DNA from: Methanobacteriota archaeon
Lineage (GTDB): Archaea > Thermoplasmatota > Thermoplasmata > Methanomassiliicoccales > Methanomethylophilaceae
Assembly: GCA_012719315.1 (NCBI GenBank)
Contig: JAAYAP010000073.1
Coordinates: 1-16,878 of the forward strand
Reading direction: 5' to 3'
Length of the DNA stretch: 16,878 nt
The translations under genes and the position numbers were made by a program. Under the pieces are notes generated by a model. It saw nothing but the letters and a program-made list of their open reading frames with translations, searched no databases and was not told where the DNA came from. Below, piece by piece: positions 6,694 through 12,689 of this stretch (the first letter of the stretch is position 1; the number at the start of each line of letters is the position of its first letter).

Positions 6694-6730
6694 GTCCCCT
6701 CCGGGAAGCCGCGGCATCCGCGGGAGGGAC
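6694..6730 (+). promoter_or_regulatory. Stem-loop in the gdhA leader, just before the ribosome-binding site
   Basis: The outer stem GTCCCCTCC (6694-6702) pairs with GGAGGGAC (6723-6730) with one bulged C. The inner stem is CCGCGG (6709-6714) against CCGCGG (6718-6723) around a 3-nt loop. The GGGTGA ribosome-binding site begins 2 nt after the hairpin. It may modulate translation or mark the TSS; no function is established. Confidence 0.4.
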
Positions 6731-6743
6731 CTGGGTGAATTGA

Positions 6744-8093
6744 ATGGCCATAGAGGACGCATACTTGAAAGAGGTGTACTCCGACCTCGCGAAACGCAAT
6801 GGAGACCAACCGGAATTCCTGCAGGCTGTCGAGGAGGTCCTGGAGACGCTCGAGCCGCTGATCGGGAGGCATCCCGAATACCGGCAGGCAGGATTGGTGG
6901 AGCGCATCGTCGAGCCGGAACGGATCATCTCCTTCCGCGTCACCTGGATGGACGACGGCGGGAGGGTACGCGTCAACCGCGGATACCGCGTGCAGTTCAA
7001 TTCGGCGATCGGCCCCTACAAAGGCGGGATCCGCTTCCACCCCTCGGTCAACCTCTCCATCCTCAAGTTCCTGGGATTCGAGCAGATCTTCAAGAACAGC
7101 CTGACCGGCCTGCCGATCGGCGGAGGCAAGGGCGGATCCGATTTCGATCCCAAGGGCAAGTCGGACAACGAGATCATGCGTTTCTGCCAGTCGTTCATGA
7201 TCGAATTGGAAAGGCATATCGGCCCCGACACCGACGTCCCCGCCGGCGACATCGGCGTGAGCCGGAGGGAGGTCGGTTACATGTACGGCCAATACAGGAG
7301 GATCAGGAACGACGCCACCGGCGTGTTCACGGGCAAGGCCGTGGTCTGCGGCGGATCGCTGGCCAGGACCGAGGCCACCGGATACGGCCTCTGCTACTAC
7401 ACCGATGAGATGCTCAAGGCCGACGGGAAGTCGTTCGAAGGGAAGGAGATCGTCATCTCGGGCTCCGGGAACGTCGCCACGTACGCCTGTCAGAAGGCCA
7501 CCGAACTCGGCGGCAGAGTCATCGCCATGTCGGATTCGGACGGGTATGTGATCGACCAGAACGGCATCGACTACCGGACCGTCAAAGCCATCAAGGAGGA
7601 GAGGCGGGAACGCATCAAGGCCTATGCCGAACGGATCGAGGGCGCGGAGTACCACGAGGGATGCAGGGGCATCTGGACCGTGCCCTGCGATATCGCCCTC
7701 CCCTGCGCGACGCAGAACGAGCTGGACGGGCCGTCCGCCGAGACCCTCGTCAAGAACGGGGTCATCGCCGTGGCGGAAGGCGCCAACATGCCCTGCTCCC
7801 CGGATGCCATCGCCCGCTTCCAGGGCAGCGGCGTCCTCTTCGGGCCGGCGAAAGCGGCCAACGCGGGAGGGGTCGCCACATCGGCGCTCGAGATGTCGCA
7901 GAACAGCCAGAGGCTCGCCTGGTCCTTCGAGGAGGTCGACGGCCGGCTCAAGGGCATAATGTCCGAGATCTACCGCACCTCCGCCGCCGCCGCCAAGGAG
8001 TACGGGATGGAGGGCAATCTCGTGGCGGGAGCGAACATCGCCGGTTTCAAGAAAGTGGCGGAAGCCATGCTGTGGCAGGGGATCGGCCTCTGA
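6744..8093 (+). CDS. gdhA: Glutamate dehydrogenase, bacterial-type hexameric class (GdhA)
   Basis: A 449-residue enzyme interconverting 2-oxoglutarate, ammonia and NAD(P)H with glutamate. Motifs: the substrate-binding PYKGGIRFHPSVN (91-103), FKNSLTGLPIGGGKGGSDFDP with catalytic K129, PAGDIGV with D169, and the Rossmann GSGNVA (240-245). Length, and details such as LGFEQIFKNSLTGLPIGGGKGG, match the approximately 450-residue bacterial and lower-eukaryotic class rather than the approximately 415-residue archaeal class, which suggests acquisition from bacteria at some point. Codon use does not stand out from the neighbours, so any transfer is not recent. GGGTGA lies 6 nt before the ATG. NADP preference is likely for this class but cannot be read with certainty. 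Confidence 0.96.
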   Translation: MAIEDAYLKEVYSDLAKRNGDQPEFLQAVEEVLETLEPLIGRHPEYRQAGLVERIVEPERIISFRVTWMDDGGRVRVNRGYRVQFNSAIGPYKGGIRFHPSVNLSILKFLGFEQIFKNSLTGLPIGGGKGGSDFDPKGKSDNEIMRFCQSFMIELERHIGPDTDVPAGDIGVSRREVGYMYGQYRRIRNDATGVFTGKAVVCGGSLARTEATGYGLCYYTDEMLKADGKSFEGKEIVISGSGNVATYACQKATELGGRVIAMSDSDGYVIDQNGIDYRTVKAIKEERRERIKAYAERIEGAEYHEGCRGIWTVPCDIALPCATQNELDGPSAETLVKNGVIAVAEGANMPCSPDAIARFQGSGVLFGPAKAANAGGVATSALEMSQNSQRLAWSFEEVDGRLKGIMSEIYRTSAAAAKEYGMEGNLVAGANIAGFKKVAEAMLWQGIGL

Positions 8094-8118
8094 CCGGGGC
8101 TCCGGCGACCTCCGCAGG

Positions 8119-8124
8119 TTATAT
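8119..8124 (+). promoter_or_regulatory. Candidate TATA element for the METTL5-Csl4 cluster
   Basis: TTATAT lies in the 57-bp gap after gdhA, 27-32 nt ahead of ATG 8151. This spacing predicts a leaderless or nearly leaderless transcript and favours ATG 8151 over ATG 8133, which is only 9 nt from the element. Confidence 0.5.
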
Positions 8125-8150
8125 CCCCTCCGATGCCTAAGGGTCATCCG

Positions 8151-8744
8151 ATGAAGAAGAAGGAACTGGAGCTGCTCCTGCAGACCGTGCCCGGATTCGA
8201 GGATCCCGACCCGTCCCTCGAGCAGTACCCCACGCCGGCGACCATCGCCGCCGACATCCTGTTCAACGCGTACTCGCGGGGGGACGTGGCCGGCATGAAG
8301 GTCATCGACCTCGGATGCGGGACGGGCGTGTTCTCCATAGGCGCCGGGCTCCTGGGCGCGGAGACCGTGATCGGATACGACATCTCGGAGCCCGCCATCG
8401 GGATCGCGAAGAAAGCTGCCGCGAATCTGGGATCCCGGGCGGACTTCAGGGTCGCCGACGTCTCCGACGTGGACGAGGGGGCGGACACCGTGTTCATGAA
8501 CCCCCCTTTCGGGTGTCAGACCCGATCCGCCGACCGGAGGTTCCTCGACAAGGCGATGGAGATCGCGGAATGCGTGTACTCGGTGCACATGGCCGGCACG
8601 CTCGGTTTCCTCGAAGGGTACGTGCGCGAACGGGGCCGCCGCATAGTCTATGATAAAACGTATAAGTATGATATCCCTCATACCTTCGGATTCCATAAGA
8701 AGGAGAGACGGACCATCGACATAGTTGTCGTCAATATCAGGTGA
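8151..8744 (+). CDS. METTL5-like SAM-dependent rRNA adenine N6-methyltransferase
   Basis: A 197-residue Rossmann methyltransferase. Visible features: the N-terminal LEQYPTPATIAADIL typical of this family, SAM motif I DLGCGTG (53-59), the acidic GYDIS loop (76-80), and the catalytic NPPFG (117-121) for base-amine methylation. NPPFG with this short length fits the METTL5 group, whose human member makes m6A in 18S rRNA; the archaeal target is presumably small-subunit rRNA, which is inference. The start is ATG 8151, chosen from the TATA spacing and the conserved MKKKELE opening; ATG 8133 is a longer alternative. Its stop lies inside the ribosome-binding site of the Csl4 gene (AGGTGA), so expression is linked. 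Confidence 0.88.
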   Translation: MKKKELELLLQTVPGFEDPDPSLEQYPTPATIAADILFNAYSRGDVAGMKVIDLGCGTGVFSIGAGLLGAETVIGYDISEPAIGIAKKAAANLGSRADFRVADVSDVDEGADTVFMNPPFGCQTRSADRRFLDKAMEIAECVYSVHMAGTLGFLEGYVRERGRRIVYDKTYKYDIPHTFGFHKKERRTIDIVVVNIR

Positions 8745-8751
8745 ATTCACA

Positions 8752-9312
8752 ATGACAGGTAAAATCGAAGTGTTCCCCGGCGATGAGGTCGCCGTGGAGG
8801 AAGAGTATCTCGCGGCGGAAGGGACGTTCGCCAGCGATGGCAAGGTGTATGCATCACAGATCGGCGTCCTGGAGCTGGATGACGACGAGTACACCGCCAG
8901 GGTCGTCTCGCCCAACCCCCCCAACGTCCTGAAGGAGGGGGATATCGTCTACGGCATCGTGGGCGGGATCCGCAAAACGATGGCGATCGCCGAGGTCGTC
9001 GCGAGCGAAGGCACCAGGAGAGGGGTCACCGGAGACACGAACGCGACCATCCATGTGTCGAAGATCGCCCCGGGATACACCGACGACGTGTCCAAGGAGC
9101 TGCGGAGCGGTGACATCATCCGTGCACGCGTCATCAGCGTGAGTCCCTCTCTCCAGCTGACCACCAAGGACGAGCACCTCGGCGTGGTCCGCTCCATGTG
9201 CGGGACGTGCAAGACCGAGCTTGTCGTCAAGGGCAAGAACCTGCACTGCGAGGAATGCAAGCAGTCCTCGCCGCGGAAGATCGCTGATGATTACGGCGAC
9301 GTGAAGATATGA
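8752..9312 (+). CDS. csl4: Exosome complex RNA-binding subunit Csl4
   Basis: A 186-residue cap subunit of the archaeal RNA exosome, which helps direct RNA into the Rrp41/Rrp42 ring and recruits partners such as DnaG. The domain order is as expected: N-terminal domain with PGDEVAVEEEYLAAEGTF, a central S1 domain (about 60-140) with GDIVYGIV, ATIHVSKI and GDIIRARVISV, and a C-terminal zinc ribbon with C150-x2-C153 and C166-x2-C169. ATG 8752 is preceded by AGGTGA, which includes the stop of the upstream methyltransferase gene. Its own stop overlaps the start of the 59-codon gene (ATGA). The Rrp4/Rrp41/Rrp42 genes are not in the window. Confidence 0.95.
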   Translation: MTGKIEVFPGDEVAVEEEYLAAEGTFASDGKVYASQIGVLELDDDEYTARVVSPNPPNVLKEGDIVYGIVGGIRKTMAIAEVVASEGTRRGVTGDTNATIHVSKIAPGYTDDVSKELRSGDIIRARVISVSPSLQLTTKDEHLGVVRSMCGTCKTELVVKGKNLHCEECKQSSPRKIADDYGDVKI

Positions 9313-9488
9313 ACGATCTGCGTGACATAGAGCAACTCAAGACCGAGATCAAAGCGCTCAGGACCGAGATCAAGGATCTCAAGGAATTCGTGAGGGCGCT
9401 TTACAGCATGATCGATGACGGAGAAGAGGAAGAGTACCTCTGCGGCGATTTCCCCGGCGGCGTAGAGGTGGGCAGATACAACACATGA
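9309..9488 (+). CDS. 59-residue coiled-coil protein of unknown function
   Basis: A short gene, easily missed, that exactly fills the space between csl4 and the ThiI-like gene. Its ATG overlaps the csl4 stop (ATGA at 9309-9312) and its stop overlaps the next start (ATGA at 9485-9488). Residues 4-31 form a textbook coiled coil: L10, I14, L17, I21, L24, V28 and L31 alternate by 4 and 3, with Lys, Glu and Arg between. The heptad is visible in the DNA as GACCGAGATCAA at 9341 and again 21 nt later at 9362. A DDGEEEEYLC acidic segment and a Gly-rich tail follow. I cannot assign a function; the coupling suggests an oligomerisation or adaptor role for a neighbour. Confidence 0.82.
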   Translation: MNDLRDIEQLKTEIKALRTEIKDLKEFVRALYSMIDDGEEEEYLCGDFPGGVEVGRYNT

Positions 9489-10108
9489 AGCTTGTCACCC
9501 TCCTTTCCGGAGGCATAGATTCCCCCGTCGCGGCTTATGTGATGGCGGAGGCGGGAGCGGAGATCGTGCTGCTGCATATGGACAACCGCCCCTATGCGGA
9601 TGAGCGGATCATCGACCAGATACAACGCCTGGCGGAGACGCTGCGGGAAGCGACCGGCCAGGATGTGCCCCTTCATATCGCGCCCCATCATCTGTCGCAG
9701 AGCGCCATCGCGGGCTGCTGTGACCGCAGCTACCAATGCGTCATGTGCAAGCGGTTGATGCAGAGGACCGCCAAGGAATTCGCGATCCGCACCGGCTGCA
9801 AGGGGATCGTCATGGGCGACTCCCTCGGGCAGGTGGCATCGCAGACGTTGAGGAACATCAGATCGGAGAACATCGGCCTGGGATTCCCGGTCCTCAGACC
9901 GCTAATCGGTTACGACAAGCTCGAGATCGAGGAGGTGGCCAAGCGCATAGGCACCTACGGGATCTCCATCGAGGACGTGTGCGGATGCACACTGGTGCCG
10001 CCCGGCCCGGTCACGGATGCCGATCCGGTTAAAATAGCGTGCTTCGACCGGGAACTGGACATCGACGCTTTGATCGGATCGGTCGCCGGCGAGGCGCGGA
10101 CTATCTGA
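9485..10108 (+). CDS. ThiI-like PP-loop sulfurtransferase lacking THUMP domain
   Basis: A 207-residue adenine-nucleotide alpha-hydrolase. The PP-loop SGGIDSP (8-14) adenylates the substrate; GDSLGQVASQTLRN (111-124) is the ThiI signature. ThiI makes 4-thiouridine at position 8 of tRNA. The protein consists only of the catalytic domain; the N-terminal ferredoxin-like and THUMP RNA-binding domains are missing, although the coupled start leaves no doubt that the gene begins here. Cys candidates are C79/C80, C85-x2-C88 and C166/C168. Methanococcal ThiI uses a CxxC plus a distant Cys to hold an Fe-S cluster, and this arrangement would fit. It may need a partner for tRNA binding, or may act on another substrate. 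It ends 9 nt from the convergent 82-residue gene. Confidence 0.83.
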   Translation: MKLVTLLSGGIDSPVAAYVMAEAGAEIVLLHMDNRPYADERIIDQIQRLAETLREATGQDVPLHIAPHHLSQSAIAGCCDRSYQCVMCKRLMQRTAKEFAIRTGCKGIVMGDSLGQVASQTLRNIRSENIGLGFPVLRPLIGYDKLEIEEVAKRIGTYGISIEDVCGCTLVPPGPVTDADPVKIACFDRELDIDALIGSVAGEARTI

Positions 10109-10117
10109 GTCCCCGTA

Positions 10118-10366
10118 TCAGAACGCCGAGCAGGAATCCACGTCTTCGGTCTCGTAGAGCATGTCCAGCGAGATCCGGCTCAGATAACGTGCCTGAACCT
10201 TGGAGACGTAGAGCGTGTTGTCCCCGATCGGGATCTTTATATCGGTGTTCTTAGGTCTTTTCACATGGATCGGCACCAGTGCAGGCCCCATGCACGCGGT
10301 GCATATCCTGTAGTCCTGACCGCTTGTCTCGATCAACTCCATGACGTCGGCATCGACCTTGATCAT
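10118..10366 (-). CDS. Conserved-looking 82-residue CxxC protein of unknown function
   Basis: I recognise no named family. The protein has C22-x2-C25 followed by GPALVPIHVKRPK with H34, a compact beta-like core (NTDIKIPIGDNTLYVSKVQARYL), and an acidic C-terminus with C79. The CxxC plus His could bind zinc, or the Cys pair could be redox active. ATG 10366 is preceded by GGGGGATGAT. A TTATATAAA on the minus strand at 10389-10397 predicts a TSS close to the start codon, so this gene has its own promoter placed in the last codons of the helicase gene. A longer frame reaching 10432 overlaps the helicase and is not favoured. Confidence 0.78.
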   Translation of the reverse strand: MIKVDADVMELIETSGQDYRICTACMGPALVPIHVKRPKNTDIKIPIGDNTLYVSKVQARYLSRISLDMLYETEDVDSCSAF

Positions 10367-10385
10367 ATCATCCCCCAACCCAATC

Positions 10386-12284
10386 TCATTTATATAATTT
10401 GACGTTGCGGCCTTCGAAGAAGGCCTTGACATCCGCCACGGGATCGGCGGATGACGTCGATTTCAATTCCGCCATCGTCTGAACCCTCCTGTCGAGGATG
10501 ACCGCGACGCCTCTGTCGTCCTCGGAACGGATCAGCCTGCCGATGGATTGCCTCATCTTCCTCTGCGCCGGAACCCGCGAGGCGTATTCCCATCCGTCGC
10601 CGAACCTGTACTCGTGATAGCGGGTGACCGCCTTCTGCTTGGCGGTGGGTTTCGGGAACGGGATGCCGATGAGGATCGCCAGCTCCATCTCCCTGCCGGG
10701 GAAGTCCATGCCTTCGCTGATCCTGCCGCCGAAGACGCAGAAGAGCACGCCTGCCTCCGAGGAGGAGAAGCGCGCGATCAGATCCATGAGCTCGGATTGC
10801 GACATGCCGCGCCTCTCGCGGTAGACCTCCCTGCCGGGCACTCCCGGGATCCCGTCCTCGATGAATCTGTCCATGAGGCCGTACGAGGGGAAGAACACGG
10901 CGGTGTTCCTGTCGACGCTCCGTATCAATCCTGCGACATGCTCCTCGATCCTTCGGTATGTATCGGGATCCTGTCTCAGCTCCTCGAAGCTCGTCGAGAC
11001 GTCTTCGACATTGATCACCATCAGGTTCTCTTCGGGGAAGGGCGAGGGGAACACCTTCTCCGTCGCGCCCTCCAACCCCAGCTCGGCGATGTAATGGCCG
11101 AGCGGGCACAGTGTGCCCGACATGCTGACCGAGGCCCTGCAGAGCCTCAGCGGCTCGGCGACCTCGTAGGGGTCGAGGCAGTACGCCTCGAAACGGGGTC
11201 GGTCCGCACCGACCACCAGATGGACGTAGTGCTCCTGATCGCAGAGGTTCCAATCGCGCATGAACCTCCCGAACGACCTTATATGCGACCGGGGCAGCTT
11301 GAATTCGGCCTGTTTCGCATCGCAGATGCCTTCCCCCATCCGGATCATGGCTTCGTAAAGCCCGTCCAACGATGTGGAGGGCATGCCGAACCGGCTCATC
11401 ATCCATTCCTGGAGATAACCGTGCGGCAGGAGGCCGTCATCGCCGTCGAGGTGCTCGGCGAGTGCGCTCTCGAGGCATTCCCGGAAGGCACGGGCTACCT
11501 CGGAGACCCTGATCCCCCTGTGGACCTCCGGATCCCCCTGTTGCGCCGCTTCCGTCTCGGCGAGCCGCGAGGCTCCGGCCGTGTACTCGCAGGACATCAT
11601 CCCCCGCAGATGCTCGGGGAGGTTGTGCGCCTCGTCGACGATCAGGACCAGATCCCGATCCGATGCGCCGATCCATTCATGGAAGTGCCGCTTCACCGCG
11701 GGAAGGAACACGAACGGATACGGCGCCGCGATGACATCCGCATCCCTCAGGAGCAGCTTGGTCATCTCGTACGGGCAGACGCCGTCGGCGATGCATGATT
11801 CGAAGAACCGCTCGGGAGAAGGGTGATCGCGTCTGAGGGCCTCGGCGTACTTGGCGGCCCCGACCTCGTCGACGCCTTCGAAGAACGGACATCCCGACCG
11901 CCCGTCCGCATCGCGCCTCTTGTGAGCCGAGCAGAGCCTGGAGAGCTCCTCGGCCGTGCCCGCGGCGAGATCGGGGTCGTCACGCATCAGCGGGCAGGTC
12001 GTGATGTTCCTGCCCTGCATCCCCACGCAGAGGAAGCCTGCTCTGCCCGCGATGGCCCCGGCCTCGCGGAGCACCTGCCTCTGCTGCGATTTGGTGCGCG
12101 TGAGGTAGACGACCCTGCGTCCGGTGCCGAGGACCGCTTCCAGCGCGCCGGATAACGCCGACACCGTCTTGCCGGTGCCGGTGCCGGATTCCATGACCAG
12201 GGGACGTCCGTCCAGGACCGCATCGCGGACCTGACGCACCATCTCCTCCTGCTCGCCCCTGTACGGGTACGGGAACAGATCCAT
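10386..12284 (-). CDS. ATP-dependent DNA helicase, XPD/Rad3 family (superfamily 2)
   Basis: A 632-residue helicase related to XPD and DinG, which unwinds DNA 5' to 3' in repair. Motifs: a Q-motif-like PYPYRGEQ (5-12), Walker A SGTGTGKT (33-40), motif Ia YLTRTKSQ, Walker B DEAH (217-220), motif III SMSGTL, motif V GRISEGMDFPG, and motif VI QSIGRLIRS (579-587). Candidate Fe-S cysteines between motifs Ia and II are C97, C118, C132 and C170, with C86 and C164 as further options; the spacing is wider than in Sulfolobus XPD, so the ligand set needs checking. The ATG lies 6 nt after the stop of the 132-residue protein, placing it last in a serine-synthesis operon. No strong ribosome-binding site is visible. 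Confidence 0.93.
   Translation of the reverse strand: MDLFPYPYRGEQEEMVRQVRDAVLDGRPLVMESGTGTGKTVSALSGALEAVLGTGRRVVYLTRTKSQQRQVLREAGAIAGRAGFLCVGMQGRNITTCPLMRDDPDLAAGTAEELSRLCSAHKRRDADGRSGCPFFEGVDEVGAAKYAEALRRDHPSPERFFESCIADGVCPYEMTKLLLRDADVIAAPYPFVFLPAVKRHFHEWIGASDRDLVLIVDEAHNLPEHLRGMMSCEYTAGASRLAETEAAQQGDPEVHRGIRVSEVARAFRECLESALAEHLDGDDGLLPHGYLQEWMMSRFGMPSTSLDGLYEAMIRMGEGICDAKQAEFKLPRSHIRSFGRFMRDWNLCDQEHYVHLVVGADRPRFEAYCLDPYEVAEPLRLCRASVSMSGTLCPLGHYIAELGLEGATEKVFPSPFPEENLMVINVEDVSTSFEELRQDPDTYRRIEEHVAGLIRSVDRNTAVFFPSYGLMDRFIEDGIPGVPGREVYRERRGMSQSELMDLIARFSSSEAGVLFCVFGGRISEGMDFPGREMELAILIGIPFPKPTAKQKAVTRYHEYRFGDGWEYASRVPAQRKMRQSIGRLIRSEDDRGVAVILDRRVQTMAELKSTSSADPVADVKAFFEGRNVKLYK
10389..10397 (-). 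promoter_or_regulatory. TATA element of the 82-residue CxxC protein gene
   Basis: The minus strand reads TTATATAAA, 23-31 nt ahead of the ATG at 10366. It overlaps the last codons (Leu-Tyr-Lys) of the upstream helicase gene, whose stop follows directly. The spacing predicts a leaderless or very short-leader mRNA. Confidence 0.6.
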
Positions 12285-12290
12285 GCGCTT

Positions 12291-12689
12291 TCAGTTCGAA
12301 CCCCTGGACCAGACATCCGCAGGCAGATCGTGGTACAGGGAGTCTTCGGCCGATTCGTCTTCGGGAGACGGCATGTCGCGGGAGATCAGCTCCGCGATCC
12401 GCTCCTTCCTGAAGATCCAGTAGTGTATCCTCCATTCCCGGCCGTCGTAGAGGGTGGTCTCCTCCCGCTCGGTGGTCAGGATCCCCGTGTCCTCCAGCAT
12501 GTAGAATGCGTCGCGGTCCTCCGGTTCGAGGATGTTGTCGATGATCCTGTCGGAGTATCCGAAGAAGTTGAGGACGCGGTAGGCGAGCTCGTAGGCCTCG
12601 GTCTCCTCCATCACCCGCTTGCTGTCGATGCTGTTCTTGATCGCCTGGGTCAGATCGTCCATCGTCACCGTCATGATCTCCACGGTCAT
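12291..12689 (-). CDS. 132-residue protein, DUF6015-like, unknown function
   Basis: A small acidic protein without a known role. It has a helical N-terminal part (LTQAIKNSIDSKRVMEETEAYELAYRVLNFFGYSDRIID), then EPEDRDAFYMLEDTGILTTEREETTLYDGREWRIHYWIFRKERI, which looks like a winged-helix-type beta hairpin with its wing (GILTTEREET..GREWRIHYW). I associate this pattern with DUF6015 of Thermoplasmata, from memory. The ATG at 12689 overlaps the serA stop (ATGA), which decides the start; in-frame ATGs at 12674 and further in are alternatives. It sits between serA and the helicase, so it could regulate or assist either. DNA binding is a guess from the winged-helix look. Confidence 0.8.
   Translation of the reverse strand: MTVEIMTVTMDDLTQAIKNSIDSKRVMEETEAYELAYRVLNFFGYSDRIIDNILEPEDRDAFYMLEDTGILTTEREETTLYDGREWRIHYWIFRKERIAELISRDMPSPEDESAEDSLYHDLPADVWSRGSN

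Larger units (their letters stand above)
6435..6743. other. 309-bp divergent intergenic region between purH and gdhA
   Basis: This stretch holds no convincing protein gene; a 75-codon minus frame here overlaps the purH leader and resembles nothing. It contains, from left to right, the purH ribosome-binding site, two abutting palindromes (6449-6475), a third hairpin (6505-6522), a possible 10-codon upstream ORF on the minus strand (6546-6514), the purH TATA candidate (6571-6580), a GC-rich spacer, the gdhA TATA candidate (6663-6673) and a gdhA leader hairpin (6694-6730). Confidence 0.6.

Noticed and set aside
6660..8924. A 754-codon open frame on the minus strand opposite gdhA and the methyltransferase gene
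   Set aside because: It runs antisense to two well-supported genes, its translation is rich in His, Arg, Gly and Asp without recognisable motifs, and high GC makes long antisense frames common.
9341..9373. Tandem DNA repeat (12 bases repeated at a 21-base step)
   Set aside because: It is explained by the seven-residue heptad repeat of the encoded coiled coil, so it is not a separate repeat element.
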